Source: Moraxella sp. ZY210820 (lineage in GTDB: Bacteria > Pseudomonadota > Gammaproteobacteria > Pseudomonadales > Moraxellaceae). Taken from it: a DNA stretch of 64,000 nucleotides. Positions within the stretch are counted from its first letter, which is position 1, and every line of letters starts with the position of its first letter. The stretch is from positions 372,001 to 436,000 of the forward strand of contig NZ_CP089978.1 of NCBI RefSeq assembly GCF_030674635.1. Reading direction: 5' to 3'. The translations under genes and the position numbers were made by a program. This document shows positions 37,902 through 48,033 of the stretch, one piece after another. The notes beneath the pieces are model-generated. The model had not been told where the DNA came from. It ran no database searches and saw nothing but the letters and a program-made list of their open reading frames with translations.

Positions 37902-39317
37902 ATGAAAAAGAATTTAAAAGCCAGTTTGTTTGATGAACAACGTCTCGCAGGTGGCGAAGGTCAATTATCCGCTAAACAATCCCCTGAACAACTACTTCGC
38001 CGTACTGTCATGGCAAATTTACTTTGGGAAGATAATGCCTATCAAGATGGTGAAAGTATCAGTGAAACTATTAAAAATCTTATTCCACAAGTGCCTGCCG
38101 AAACGGTATTTGACATTGCCATTCACGCTCGTCATGAACAAAAACTCCGCCATGTACCATTATGGATTGCCTGTCAGATGGCAGGGCTTGCCACGCATAA
38201 ACATTTGGTGAGTAAATTATTAGAACAAATTATTTTACGCCCTGATGAATTAACTGAATGTGTCGCTTTATATTGGTTAGATGGTAAAAAGCCATTATCC
38301 AAACAAATCAAAAAAGGCTTGGCTCGTGCCTTTTTAAAATTTGATGCCTATCAACTTGCCAAATACAACCGCAAAACTGAAGTTAAATTGCGTGATGTGA
38401 TGTTTTTGGTACACCCAAAACCGCAAAATCCTGCTCAAGCGGAAATTTTTAAACAGCTTGCCGATGATACTTTAGCAACGCCTGATACTTGGGAAGTGGC
38501 ATTATCATCAGGGGCGGATAAAAAACAAGCATGGACACGTTTAATTCAAGAGCGAAAACTTGGGGCATTGGCATATTTGCGAAATCTGCGTAATATGCAA
38601 AAAGCTGAAGTAGATAGTGGCTTGATTTTACAGGGATTAACCGCCTTAAATACTAAAATGTTATTGCCTATCAATTATTTATCGGCAATTCGTATCAATC
38701 CTGATTATAAAAACATTTTAGAACCGATGATGATGAAAAGTCTGCAAGATTTACCAAAATTGAGCGGTCATACGGTATTTGTGGTTGATGTGTCAGGCTC
38801 AATGAACGCTAGAATTAGCGGTAAAAGTCATCTTAATCGGCTAGATTGTGCGATTGCAATGGCGATTTTAGCCAGTGGTTTATGTGAACAAATCACGATT
38901 TATGCTACAGCTGGCAGTGATAGTAAGAGTAAGCATAAAACCATGAAATTACCTGATGTACAAGGTTTTGCCATAGAAAATGAAATCTTAAAGACAGTTC
39001 ATGGTGGAGAAAATTCGTTAGGTGGTGGCGGTATTTTTACCCGTCAATGTTTAGATTTTATCCGTAAAGATTTGGAAAAACAAAAAATCGCCATGCCAGA
39101 GCGATTAATGGTGTTTTCAGATAGCCAAGATTGCGACCGTGATAATACAAAATTGCCTGAGCCCTTTGCCAAGCACAATTATATTATTGATGTGTCGGCT
39201 CATACGCATGGCGTGAATTATCAAGGCGTGTGGACGGCTGAAATTAGCGGTTGGTCAAAGCATTTTTTACGCTATATCGCATCATTAGAAGGGGTGAATT
39301 TTGGTGAAAGTGAATAA
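37902..39317 (+). CDS. rsr: Rsr, bacterial Ro60 homologue (TROVE + vWA domains)
   Basis: 471 residues from ATG 37902, which has an AGGA ribosome site; the 12-codon upstream extension of the frame would run back into the Y RNA terminus and is rejected. The N-terminal TROVE HEAT-repeat ring begins KASLFDEQRLAGGEGQLS and includes MFLVHPKP. The C-terminal von Willebrand A domain has the MIDAS motif VVDVSGSMNA. Ro60 binds Y RNA on the ring surface and takes part in quality control or processing of structured RNA. The RNA partner is encoded just upstream; rtcBA, a frequent neighbour elsewhere, is absent. Confidence 0.95.
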   Translation: MKKNLKASLFDEQRLAGGEGQLSAKQSPEQLLRRTVMANLLWEDNAYQDGESISETIKNLIPQVPAETVFDIAIHARHEQKLRHVPLWIACQMAGLATHKHLVSKLLEQIILRPDELTECVALYWLDGKKPLSKQIKKGLARAFLKFDAYQLAKYNRKTEVKLRDVMFLVHPKPQNPAQAEIFKQLADDTLATPDTWEVALSSGADKKQAWTRLIQERKLGALAYLRNLRNMQKAEVDSGLILQGLTALNTKMLLPINYLSAIRINPDYKNILEPMMMKSLQDLPKLSGHTVFVVDVSGSMNARISGKSHLNRLDCAIAMAILASGLCEQITIYATAGSDSKSKHKTMKLPDVQGFAIENEILKTVHGGENSLGGGGIFTRQCLDFIRKDLEKQKIAMPERLMVFSDSQDCDRDNTKLPEPFAKHNYIIDVSAHTHGVNYQGVWTAEISGWSKHFLRYIASLEGVNFGESE

Positions 39318-39428
39318 AGGTGAGTTTTTAAATTTAGGTATGAACTAAAAATATCCCAACAGACAAACAAAAATCTGCTAAAATATCTACTTTCTAGCCT
39401 ATAGCAAGATATTTTTAAGGAAATTTTT

Positions 39429-40868
39429 ATGACGGTTCATACCTTCAACCCTGCGTCCGTTGCCACAGCAAAAACTGTTCCCCAGCCATCGCACAACTTG
39501 AGTTCAAGCCCTACAGCGAAAAAACTGTATATTGAAACGCAAGGTTGTCAGATGAATGAGTATGACAGTCATCGTATGGCGGACTTATTAAACGATAGTC
39601 ATGGTTATGTTTTAACCGACAATCCTGCCGAAGCCGATATTCTATTGATGAATACGTGTTCGATTCGTGAAAAAGCTCAAGAAAAAGTATTTAGCGAATT
39701 GGGGCGTTGGCGTAAACTGAAAGAGCAAAATCCTGATTTAATTATTGGAGTTGGTGGTTGTGTCGCATCACAAGAAGGCGATGTGATTCAAAAACGTGCA
39801 CCTTATGTCGATATGGTATTTGGTCCGCAAACGTTGCACCGTTTACCGCAAATGCTTGACCAACATCAACAACAAATCGATAAACCAAAACAAGATAAAA
39901 TCAAACTGGTGGATATTTCGTTCCCAGATATTGAAAAATTTGACTTTTTACCTGAACCACGAGTAGATGGTGTGAAAGCTTTTGTTTCCATTATGGAAGG
40001 CTGTTCAAAATATTGTTCATTCTGTGTGGTGCCTTATACTCGTGGTGAAGAAGTTTCACGTCCGCTTGATGATGTGCTTGCTGAAATTGCTGGTTTGGCA
40101 GAAAAAGGCGTACGTGAAATCAATCTACTTGGACAAAATGTAAATGGCTATCGTGGTGAAACTTTTGATGGTGGTATTTGTACTTTTGCTGAATTGATTC
40201 GTTTAGTCTCACAAATTGAAGGCATTGGACGTATTCGTTATACCACATCGCACCCATTAGAATTTTCTGATGAATTGATTGAGTGTTATCGTGATATTCC
40301 ACAAATGGTCTCACATCTACATTTACCCGTACAAAGCGGTTCAAATGATGTATTAAAAGCCATGAAACGTAACCATACCATCGATGTCTATATTGATAAA
40401 ATTGCTAAATTGCGTGCAATTCGTCCAGATATGCACTTATCGAGCGATTTTATTATCGGTTTTCCAAACGAAACTGATGCTAATTTCCAAGAAACGTTAC
40501 AATTTATCAAAGATTTAGATTTTGACCATTCTTATAGTTTTATCTATTCTAAACGCCCTGGTACGCCTGCATCAGAATTGGAAGATGTTACCCCTGAAAT
40601 CGTGAAAAAAGCACGTTTGGCTGAAGTACAACAAGTGATTAAGCAATCGAGTATTGCGAAAACTGATGCCATGCTCGGGCGTACAGAACGTGTATTGATT
40701 GAAAAAGTTTCCGAGCAAGACCCAACAATGCTCATCGGTACGGCGGATAATACCCGTTTAGTGTGTTTTAAAGGTGATGAAAGTATGATTGGTAAATTTG
40801 CTGATATTAAAATTATCGAAATTAAAACACTGAATTTGGTGTATGGTGAATTGGTTACGTTAGAATAA
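39429..40868 (+). CDS. miaB: tRNA-2-methylthio-N6-dimethylallyladenosine synthase MiaB
   Basis: 479 residues. Radical-SAM methylthiotransferase acting on i6A37 of tRNAs that read UNN codons. UPF0004 domain ([21 protein letters not shown]), radical-SAM Cys triad in [16 protein letters not shown], and a C-terminal TRAM domain. The first ~30 residues (Ser/Thr/Pro-rich) are a non-conserved leader. Confidence 0.97.
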   Translation: MTVHTFNPASVATAKTVPQPSHNLSSSPTAKKLYIETQGCQMNEYDSHRMADLLNDSHGYVLTDNPAEADILLMNTCSIREKAQEKVFSELGRWRKLKEQNPDLIIGVGGCVASQEGDVIQKRAPYVDMVFGPQTLHRLPQMLDQHQQQIDKPKQDKIKLVDISFPDIEKFDFLPEPRVDGVKAFVSIMEGCSKYCSFCVVPYTRGEEVSRPLDDVLAEIAGLAEKGVREINLLGQNVNGYRGETFDGGICTFAELIRLVSQIEGIGRIRYTTSHPLEFSDELIECYRDIPQMVSHLHLPVQSGSNDVLKAMKRNHTIDVYIDKIAKLRAIRPDMHLSSDFIIGFPNETDANFQETLQFIKDLDFDHSYSFIYSKRPGTPASELEDVTPEIVKKARLAEVQQVIKQSSIAKTDAMLGRTERVLIEKVSEQDPTMLIGTADNTRLVCFKGDESMIGKFADIKIIEIKTLNLVYGELVTLE

Positions 40869-40888
40869 ACGGTTTAATATAGCCAAAG

Positions 40889-40990
40889 GACTTAAGAATT
40901 GGTACAAGATTCACCATTGTATCGTAGGGGGCGAATTATATTCGCCCAATAAAAGGTTTAAACAGGGCAAATGTGATTTGCCCCTACATT
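40889..40990 (-). repeat. MITE-like palindromic element, reverse orientation
   Basis: Starts with ACTTAAGAATTGGTACAAGATTCACCATTGTATCGTAGGGGGCGAA (shown in part), then ATTCGCCCAATAAAAGG and GGGCAAATGTGATTTGCCCCTAC. It is the reverse complement arrangement of the copies at 33044 and 41519. It lies directly before the Sel1-like lipoprotein gene, probably carrying or replacing its promoter. Confidence 0.75.
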
Positions 40991-41021
40991 CTTTATAATG
41001 CTCTATATTTTTTATAGGACT

Positions 41022-41504
41022 ATGAAAATGAAACCTCTATCAACATTATTAATCCTTTCATTATTGAGTTTATGCGTGGCGTGTAATAGTTCAATAACTC
41101 AAAGCACAACGAATACATCACCACAGATTGAACAAGAAATTTCTTCAGCTGTTATAGAAATTATGTCTCAACAAGATATGGCTAAAAAACAACAAGCCTA
41201 TCAAGTATTATTAAAATATGCAGAACAAAGTAATCCCGATGCAATTTATCATTTAGGACAATTTTATATTGCACCATCTCGTTTAGATGGCGTGATTACT
41301 CCTGATAGTAAAAAGGCAGAAGAATTATTATTAAAATCAGCCAATATGAACCATAAAGCATCACAAATATTTTTAGGTTCGACCTATAAATTTGGTGGAC
41401 ATGGTTTCCCTAGAGATAAAGAGAAGGCTTGTTATTGGATGAAAAAATCTGTTGAATCAGAAAGTAATCCTGTGATTGAAAGGCTGATGAAAGATTGCCT
41501 ATAA
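41022..41504 (+). CDS. Putative lipoprotein with Sel1-like repeats
   Basis: About 160 residues from ATG 41022 (AGGACT ribosome site). The signal peptide MKMKPLSTLLILSLLSLCVA is followed by Cys at a lipobox-like position (CVAC). Two Sel1/TPR-like helical repeats follow: PDAIYHLGQFYIAP and HKASQIFLGSTYKFGGHGFPRDKEKACYWMKKS. Probably anchored to the periplasmic face of a membrane, with a scaffold or binding role. The gene is flanked by two MITE-like elements in opposite orientation. Confidence 0.75.
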   Translation: MKMKPLSTLLILSLLSLCVACNSSITQSTTNTSPQIEQEISSAVIEIMSQQDMAKKQQAYQVLLKYAEQSNPDAIYHLGQFYIAPSRLDGVITPDSKKAEELLLKSANMNHKASQIFLGSTYKFGGHGFPRDKEKACYWMKKSVESESNPVIERLMKDCL

Positions 41505-41518
41505 TTGCTATATTCATT

Positions 41519-41643
41519 CAATCTAAAAATGGGTATAGACTTGTAGGGGCAAATTATATTTGCCCTGTGTAAGCCTTATTTTTATTAGGCGAATATAATT
41601 CGCCCCTACGGCACAATAGTAAATTTTGTACCAGTTTTAAGTT
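41519..41643 (+). repeat. MITE-like palindromic element, plus orientation
   Basis: CTTGTAGGGGCAAATTATATTTGCCC and GGCGAATATAATTCGCCCCTACGG inside imperfect inverted ends, with the same order as 33044-33177. With the reversed copy at 40889-40990 it brackets the Sel1-like lipoprotein gene. Confidence 0.75.
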
Positions 41644-41684
41644 ATTTGGTTATATAATGACAATGGGCAAATAACGTACGCAGA

Positions 41685-43703
41685 TTATTTTTTATCCTGC
41701 AAATGCAAATGTAAAATACGTCTAAGCTCTAAAACGGCTTCAGGTGTATATTGAATCGAATGTCCACCTTCAATAATTTTTTCAGAAATTGCATCATCTA
41801 AATGTGAGCTTAAATAAGGTACAATACCATCACTCATGATAGCTTTATCGTCTGATTTTGTATTATTGCCCACAATCACATGATAGGGTAAATGTTGTAC
41901 AATTTTTACATCATTAGTTATATACATAAATGGTGATTTAGGACTCAGGTTGCTTGCACCATTTTGTAACAATTCTTGCTTTAATTCTTTATTTAAAAAT
42001 TTTTCACTTTCATCATTAAATTGGTAATTGAGACGTTCAAAAGTTGCATTGGTTACTGTTAATGGGAGTTTGATGAGCTTGCGAGCGGTTTGTGTAAACC
42101 ATCTATCTGCATAATCTGTACCTTTTAACGGTGCTGAGATAAACACACTACGTTTGACTTTAGGTGTTAAACTGTTGAGTTTTAGATAGTCGGCATTATT
42201 GGCAATAATTTGAGAAATAATATGATTTTCTTTACGACAATCTTTACATTTCTTTTGAATATAGCTTAACACTTTAGGCGATAAATCATCTTGACTGACC
42301 AATAAACGGCTAATAATACCCCCCATACTATGTCCAATGAGTACAATATCTTGTTGTGATTGTGGATATTTTTGCTGTAAAGTATCTAATGTTTGTTGTA
42401 ATAAATGATAAATTTGATAGCGATTTTCAAAAATAGGGATATTGGTTGAGTAAAATACTTGCCAAATTTGATAGTTTTCACGCAATATTGGGTCGCTCAT
42501 CATATCATTACTCGTGGCAATCCATGCTTCAGGACTACTAGCAAGCCCATGAATCATAATGATAATTTTCTTATTTGGATTATAAGGCTCAAGCATAAAC
42601 AGTTGCGGAGAAATAAATCCTTCATCTTGTTTGAGCATGGTATTGATACCTAATGAACCCATTTTACTATTCGCAAGCCATAAACCATAAGGAGCAGAAA
42701 AATTAGCTGCAAGTTGTAATGGCTGTTTTTGTAGCTCAATATCGACAAATTTATTAGGATTAATCACACGCAATTCAAATTGTTTACTGGTTAATATATC
42801 GTGAATATTGTTTTTTTGTTTGGGCTCAATAATAACAGTTGCAGGTAAATATTCACCTAAATGTACATTAGGATGATGAAAAATATCAATTTTTTGTTTA
42901 CCATAATTGACAATATTTTGCGTATTTTTAAAATCTGGACGTTTGAGCTTAATAACAAATTCTGAACCAAACCCATCACGGCGAGCCAGTGAATTTAAGC
43001 CATTAAATTGTAAATTGTAGGTTGAAACTAGTTGCTCGATTTGTTCTAAATCTAAAGCTGGGTATTGGTTGATATTAATTTTATATAAGCTATTCCCTAC
43101 AGAAATGGTGTTTTTATAATCAATTTGCTGTGTGCGGTATTGATTGATATGATTGAGTAAATGTGCAATCGCTTGATTATAAAAATCTTTAACTTGAATC
43201 TGTCGATTATTAAAGAGCCGTTGTTCAGGTTTGCGTTGTGTGGCAAATAAATAGGCATAACTATAGCGAATACTTTGATTGAGAGCTTCTAAATATTGTG
43301 TGCTACATTGTTGAAATTGTTGTTGTTTTTGTAATTTTTCACTTTCATCTTTTTCTGTTTGATAATGTTTTGTTTGACATTCTTTTTTATCTTTAAGTTG
43401 TAAAGCATGGCTTAAATATAGTTCACTCCCTGCTGATAAAATTTGCTCATCTCCTAGTTCAGGGATATTTTGAAAACTTTGCATACATTCATCAGGGGTA
43501 TTGATACAAGTTTTGGTTTTAGGGCGAATCATCATCAAGGTATTATGACTTGCATGGCTTAGGCTATCATCTGTTAAAATACTAGCACGCTCACTCGATA
43601 AACTTTTGCTTAAATCGACTTGTTTTACGCTGACCATATTAATTACTTGGCAACCGCTGAGTAAAAGACTGGTTAAAAATGCAAAGTACAGAGAAGTTTT
43701 CAT
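41685..43703 (-). CDS. Large lipoprotein with alpha/beta-hydrolase domain
   Basis: 672 residues. Signal peptide and lipobox (YFAFLTSLLLSGC, Cys18). The first ~350 residues are unrecognised, mostly helical and Gln-rich. The C-terminal half is an alpha/beta hydrolase: IIMIHGLASSPEAW gives the oxyanion loop, GHSMGG the nucleophile elbow (Ser), and EGGHSIQYTPEAV carries the likely catalytic His. It resembles PGAP1-like or lipase-type esterases. Substrate unknown. It converges on the MITE element. Confidence 0.8.
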   Translation of the reverse strand: MKTSLYFAFLTSLLLSGCQVINMVSVKQVDLSKSLSSERASILTDDSLSHASHNTLMMIRPKTKTCINTPDECMQSFQNIPELGDEQILSAGSELYLSHALQLKDKKECQTKHYQTEKDESEKLQKQQQFQQCSTQYLEALNQSIRYSYAYLFATQRKPEQRLFNNRQIQVKDFYNQAIAHLLNHINQYRTQQIDYKNTISVGNSLYKININQYPALDLEQIEQLVSTYNLQFNGLNSLARRDGFGSEFVIKLKRPDFKNTQNIVNYGKQKIDIFHHPNVHLGEYLPATVIIEPKQKNNIHDILTSKQFELRVINPNKFVDIELQKQPLQLAANFSAPYGLWLANSKMGSLGINTMLKQDEGFISPQLFMLEPYNPNKKIIIMIHGLASSPEAWIATSNDMMSDPILRENYQIWQVFYSTNIPIFENRYQIYHLLQQTLDTLQQKYPQSQQDIVLIGHSMGGIISRLLVSQDDLSPKVLSYIQKKCKDCRKENHIISQIIANNADYLKLNSLTPKVKRSVFISAPLKGTDYADRWFTQTARKLIKLPLTVTNATFERLNYQFNDESEKFLNKELKQELLQNGASNLSPKSPFMYITNDVKIVQHLPYHVIVGNNTKSDDKAIMSDGIVPYLSSHLDDAISEKIIEGGHSIQYTPEAVLELRRILHLHLQDKK

Positions 43704-43857
43704 AAAATATCGTTGATGTCATGATGATAGTTTAATATAATGTATTTTATCATGATTTTCTATGGCTAAATAGACATCGACAGGTTGTAAACTATAACTT
43801 ATTTAGCAATTTTAAGCTATAATAGTTATCATTTTTATATCTAAAATAGGTTATATT

Positions 43858-44484
43858 TTGGCAATTCAATTTATTACAACAGCACAACTTCCAACCGCTT
43901 TTGGTGATTTTCAAATTAGCGTATTTCAAGACCCGATTACTAAAGAAGAGCATATTGCTTTATCCAAAGGGATTGATTTTAAACAGCTTATTGATGAACC
44001 TGTGTTAGTGCGTATTCATTCTGAATGTTTAACGGGTGATGCATTTGCGTCATTAAAATGTGATTGTGGACCACAATTACAGGCAACACAAAGCTTAATC
44101 AATCAGGCGGGACGTGGTGTAATTTTATATTTACGCCAAGAAGGGCGTGGTATTGGTTTAACCAATAAAATTCGTGCCTATGCCTTGCAAGATCAAGGAC
44201 ATGATACTGTTGATGCAAATTTAATGTTGAATTTACCTGCTGATGCACGTCAATATGATATGTGTAAAATTATGCTTGCACATCTTAAAATTCAACAAGT
44301 TAAATTGATTACCAATAATCCATTAAAAGTTCAAGCTTTACAAGATTTAGGTATTAATGTTGTAGAGCGAGTGCCATTAATGGTTGGTAAAAATAAGTTT
44401 AATGAGCAATATTTAAATACAAAACAACAGCGTATGGAGCATCTTTATCAAGTCGATGATTTTGCTACCATTGAGCCCAAATGA
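43858..44484 (+). CDS. ribA: GTP cyclohydrolase II
   Basis: 208 residues. First step of riboflavin synthesis from GTP. Zinc site C-x10-CxC in [16 protein letters not shown], then [21 protein letters not shown] and the NNPLKVQAL end. The start is a TTG at 43858 giving the usual [16 protein letters not shown] opening; no ATG is available nearby. 18 bases upstream of pcnB, so perhaps cotranscribed. Confidence 0.96.
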   Translation: MAIQFITTAQLPTAFGDFQISVFQDPITKEEHIALSKGIDFKQLIDEPVLVRIHSECLTGDAFASLKCDCGPQLQATQSLINQAGRGVILYLRQEGRGIGLTNKIRAYALQDQGHDTVDANLMLNLPADARQYDMCKIMLAHLKIQQVKLITNNPLKVQALQDLGINVVERVPLMVGKNKFNEQYLNTKQQRMEHLYQVDDFATIEPK

Positions 44485-44502
44485 TAGGAAATTTCATTAT
44501 AC

Positions 44503-46050
44503 ATGAAACGTATTAAAGCCAAAGACCTAGGTTTATCGATTCAACGTTTACCTACTTCGATTATTAATGTGATCGAAATGTTAAACAAAGCAGGCTATGA
44601 AGCCTATATTGTGGGTGGTGGTGTGCGTGATATGATTTTAGGACACAATCCTAAAGATTTTGATGCAGTAACCAATGCAACACCAAGCCAAATTAAACAA
44701 GTCTTTGGCAAACGTTGCCGTATTATTGGGCGACGTTTTGAGTTGGCACATATTCATTCAGGCAATGAAATTATTGAAGTGGCGACTTTTCGAGCTACCC
44801 CTAAAAAGGCTTTAACCAGTGCTACAGGTATGATTTTGCGTGATAATCATTGGGGAACGATAGAAGATGATTTTGCTCGTCGTGATTTTTCTATTAATGC
44901 CTTGTATTATCAACCATTAAAAGGTGAGGTGCTTGATTTTTGTGGTGCGGTAAAAGATATCCAACAAGGAAAATTACGTTTACTGGGCAATGCCAAACAG
45001 CGTTTTGAAGAAGATCCTGTACGTATGTTGCGTGCGATTCGCTTTATGGCAAAATTAAATTTTGATTTTGATATTGAAATTTTAAAAATTTTAAATGCTG
45101 ATATGACGGTTTTATTGCGTGAAGTTTCTCCGCACCGTTTATATGATGAAGTACAAAAATTATTTTTATCAGGAGCATTACATAAAATTCTACCATTATT
45201 AATTCATTATCAATTATGGCAACATTTATTCCAAGATGTGCCTGCTAAAATTACACCTTTAATGCAACGAGCAGCTAAAAATACGGACTTACGTTTACAA
45301 CAAGGTAAAACTATCAATCCTGCATTTTTCTATGCCATTATGCTGTGGGAGGTATTTCAACAACGTTGCACTTATCATCAAAAAGTGGGACGTGGTGGTA
45401 CAGAAGCACGTGTACAAGCAGGTTTAGATGTATTAAAACGTCAATCTATGCGTACGGTTATTCCACGTTTTGTAGAGATTTTTATTCGTGAAACATGGGA
45501 AATGCAAACCCGTTTAATGCAACCAAAATCTGCACAAATCATGTCTTTACTCAATCATACACGGTTTAGAGCTGGTTTTGACTTTTTAATGTTGCGTGAA
45601 CAAGCAAAAGATGTTGATAGTCAAGGTATGGTCGATTGGTGGGAAAAATTCCAGTTGATGAATACTGATGAAAAACAAGAAGCCATTCGTTTATATCAAC
45701 GGCGTAGTGTAAAAAAACGCCAACAGGAAAAGGCTGATAAAGCAAAAGTGAGTGCGGATAAAACGGCTGAAATTGTAGAAAATATTGAGCAAAATCAGGT
45801 TGATGATGTACTAGAAAAAGTACAAGGTAGCCAAGATATTCCGATGCTAGATAAGGTGGAACATGAGTTACTTGAGCCATTATTAACCGATGAGCGAACA
45901 CAACGTTATCAGAAAGCACAGCAATTCCGTCATGAATCAAAAACATCTCGTGAGTATTATGATAATTCACCAAGTGAAAAACCTGCGATTACTCGGCGTA
46001 AACGTGTAAAACGTGATTTATCGCAAGTCATTTTTGGCCCTATACGCTAA
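44503..46050 (+). CDS. pcnB: Poly(A) polymerase I
   Basis: 515 residues. Adds 3' poly(A) tails that mark RNA for decay. Class II nucleotidyltransferase head: YIVGGGVRDMILGHNPKDFDAVTNATP, with the acidic pair in DFD, then RRDFSINALYY and EDPVRMLRAIRFMAKL. The basic tail KPAITRRKRVKRDLSQVIFGPIR is typical of PcnB. A paralogue of cca at 11-12 kb, separated by the PcnB-type leader and tail. Followed 10 bases later by folK. Confidence 0.96.
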   Translation: MKRIKAKDLGLSIQRLPTSIINVIEMLNKAGYEAYIVGGGVRDMILGHNPKDFDAVTNATPSQIKQVFGKRCRIIGRRFELAHIHSGNEIIEVATFRATPKKALTSATGMILRDNHWGTIEDDFARRDFSINALYYQPLKGEVLDFCGAVKDIQQGKLRLLGNAKQRFEEDPVRMLRAIRFMAKLNFDFDIEILKILNADMTVLLREVSPHRLYDEVQKLFLSGALHKILPLLIHYQLWQHLFQDVPAKITPLMQRAAKNTDLRLQQGKTINPAFFYAIMLWEVFQQRCTYHQKVGRGGTEARVQAGLDVLKRQSMRTVIPRFVEIFIRETWEMQTRLMQPKSAQIMSLLNHTRFRAGFDFLMLREQAKDVDSQGMVDWWEKFQLMNTDEKQEAIRLYQRRSVKKRQQEKADKAKVSADKTAEIVENIEQNQVDDVLEKVQGSQDIPMLDKVEHELLEPLLTDERTQRYQKAQQFRHESKTSREYYDNSPSEKPAITRRKRVKRDLSQVIFGPIR

Positions 46051-46060
46051 AGTGAGGTAA

Positions 46061-46564
46061 ATGATGACCTTATGCTATATTGGTTTGGGTAGTAATTTAG
46101 CAAATGCAACTGATAATAGTGTAGAGATTTTACGTCAAGCAGTGCAACAGCTTCGCCTGTTTGGTGATGTACGAGTGTCAAAATTATATCATACACCGCC
46201 AATGGGACCGCAAGATCAACCAGATTATTTCAATGCTGTTGTTGCATTAGAGACGACATTAGCACCATTAGCATTACTTGATGAATTACAAAAAATAGAA
46301 CAACAAGCAGGACGTGTACGTTTACGTCATTGGGGTGAACGAACACTAGATTTAGATTTATTGTTGTATGGTACACAAAAAATTCAACATGAACGTTTGA
46401 TTGTTCCGCATTATGGGATATTAGAGCGAGATTTTGTCTTGTTACCATTGTTGGATTTATCGCCTAATTTGGCTGATTTGCAAACTGTTTTAGGGCAAGA
46501 TATTCGACAAAATCCTGCTGTTATACAATCTACTTTAACGCCTTATGCTGATGAGTGGGTTTAA
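46061..46564 (+). CDS. folK: HPPK, 2-amino-4-hydroxy-6-hydroxymethyldihydropteridine pyrophosphokinase
   Basis: 167 residues. Pyrophosphoryl transfer from ATP to the pterin in folate synthesis. CYIGLGSNLANA at the start, YHTPPMGPQDQPDYFNAVVALET, then RWGERTLDLDLLLYG-type segment (RHWGERTLDLDLLLYG). Second gene after pcnB, continuing toward panB and panC, an order common in gammaproteobacteria although here interrupted by small insertions. Confidence 0.96.
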   Translation: MMTLCYIGLGSNLANATDNSVEILRQAVQQLRLFGDVRVSKLYHTPPMGPQDQPDYFNAVVALETTLAPLALLDELQKIEQQAGRVRLRHWGERTLDLDLLLYGTQKIQHERLIVPHYGILERDFVLLPLLDLSPNLADLQTVLGQDIRQNPAVIQSTLTPYADEWV

Positions 46565-46583
46565 AATATAGAGCATTAATTAA

Positions 46584-46925
46584 ATGAATATTGATAAGCG
46601 AAATAAGTATGCTATTGTGTTTGCAATTCTTGTAAATGTAGCATACTTTATTTTTATGTTGTATATGTTGGCAAAAGCAAATAAAGGCATTTATATTGTG
46701 AGCAATTTAAAGTCTTTTAGTTTGTATGTTGTTATATTATCAACAATGTGTGGTAGGATTATTGGTCTTTATTTTGAGAAAAAGTATCCAGAACAGTCAT
46801 TATTGGATAAAGCAACAGAAAACTCATTTATCTTAAGTGTATTATATATTGTGAAAATTGCTTGTGAAAATATGTTATTTATCGGAGGTTTTTTTGTATT
46901 TATTAGCTATTTGGCAAATTTTTGA
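46584..46925 (+). CDS. Small three-helix membrane protein, unknown
   Basis: 113 residues with three predicted membrane segments: AIVFAILVNVAYFIFMLYML, FSLYVVILSTMCGRIIGLYF and a C-terminal MLFIGGFFVFISYLA. No family recognised. Its AT content is higher than that of folK and panB on either side, suggesting a recent insertion into the folK-panB interval. Confidence 0.6.
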   Translation: MNIDKRNKYAIVFAILVNVAYFIFMLYMLAKANKGIYIVSNLKSFSLYVVILSTMCGRIIGLYFEKKYPEQSLLDKATENSFILSVLYIVKIACENMLFIGGFFVFISYLANF

Positions 46926-47032
46926 TGTTGAGAGCTTAATATTCTTTCCCTTGAAAAGTTGATATTTAACCCTCATATTGATATAGCTATCGTGCTGTTA
47001 CGCTAGTTGATATTTCACTATAGGTCAAAATT

Positions 47033-47845
47033 ATGATTACACTCAATGACTTACGCCAACGTAAAGCCAATCAACAAAAATTTTCTTGCTTAACTTGCTA
47101 TGATGCAACAATGGCAAAAGCGATGGAAGTCGCTCAGATTGATACGATTTTAATTGGTGATAGTTTAGGAATGTGTGTGCAAGGACAAGATAGCACGTTA
47201 CCTGTAACCATTGAAGAGATGGTTTATCACACCAAAAATGTTCGCCGTGCCAATCAACATGCATTGATTTTGGCAGATTTACCATTTATGACCTATGCCA
47301 CATTGCCTGATGCCTTGCATAATTCTAAATTGCTGATGCAAGCAGGTGCTCAAGTGGTGAAAATGGAAGGTGGTGCGTGGTTAGCAGAAAGTGTGGAAGT
47401 TTTAACCCGTAATGGTATTCCTGTATGTGTTCATTTAGGATTAACACCACAATCGGTGAATGTTTTGGGTGGTTATCGTTTACAAGCAAAAACTCGAGAA
47501 CAAGCTGACCGATTGATTGCTGATTGTAAAGCGGTAGTAGAGGCTGGTGCAGCAATGCTATTATTGGAATGTGTGCCTGCACAATTAGGCAAAGAAGTGA
47601 GTGAATTATTTCCGCATATTCCTGTGATTGGTATAGGTGCTGGAGCAGATACTGATGGGCAAGTTCTGGTGGTGTACGATATGCTTGGTCTGAATTTTGG
47701 GCATGTGGCAAAATTTGTGCGTAATTTTATGGTGGAGCAGTCAGGTGCAAATGCGATTGTTGATGCCTTTAAAGCCTATCATCAAGCGGTGCAAGATGGG
47801 TCTTTTCCTGCAAAAGAGCAGATGTTTAATGTTTCATTAAGTTGA
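47033..47845 (+). CDS. panB: Ketopantoate hydroxymethyltransferase
   Basis: 270 residues. Committed step toward pantothenate: transfers a C1 unit from methylene-THF to 2-oxoisovalerate. Typical segments: LTCYDATMAKAMEVAQIDTILIGDSLGM, DLPFMTY, GAQVVKMEGG and IGIGAGADTDGQVLV. panC follows after a 1.27-kb accessory insertion containing the DpnI-like gene, suggesting that panB-panC was split. Confidence 0.97.
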   Translation: MITLNDLRQRKANQQKFSCLTCYDATMAKAMEVAQIDTILIGDSLGMCVQGQDSTLPVTIEEMVYHTKNVRRANQHALILADLPFMTYATLPDALHNSKLLMQAGAQVVKMEGGAWLAESVEVLTRNGIPVCVHLGLTPQSVNVLGGYRLQAKTREQADRLIADCKAVVEAGAAMLLLECVPAQLGKEVSELFPHIPVIGIGAGADTDGQVLVVYDMLGLNFGHVAKFVRNFMVEQSGANAIVDAFKAYHQAVQDGSFPAKEQMFNVSLS

Positions 47846-48007
47846 ATACTCTTGAATCTGTGTATTAATGTGATGTGAATAATCAAGGACGATTTCACAA
47901 TGTTGGTATTGTTTTTGTATTTGTTGTATTGCTTTCTCAAGGGATTCACTATCTATATCAATGACAGTACTGAGAGTTTCAATAATTTCAATTTTATATG
48001 TGGGCAT
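47837..48007 (-). CDS. dpnD: DpnD/PcfM-like small protein
   Basis: 56 residues: MPTYKIEIIETLSTVIDID, SESLEKAIQQIQKQYQHCE, then IVLDYSHHINTQIQEYST. The IEIIETLS..V.I.ADS..EAI..I...Y...EIVLD pattern is that of the DpnD/PcfM family, a small beta-alpha-beta protein first named from the pneumococcal DpnI locus and of unknown function. The 3' end overlaps panB by 9 bases and the start is 26 bases from the DpnI-like start, in divergent orientation. Confidence 0.75.
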   Translation of the reverse strand: MPTYKIEIIETLSTVIDIDSESLEKAIQQIQKQYQHCEIVLDYSHHINTQIQEYST

Positions 48008-48033
48008 ATAGTTTCAACTCTAGAAAGAATAAG

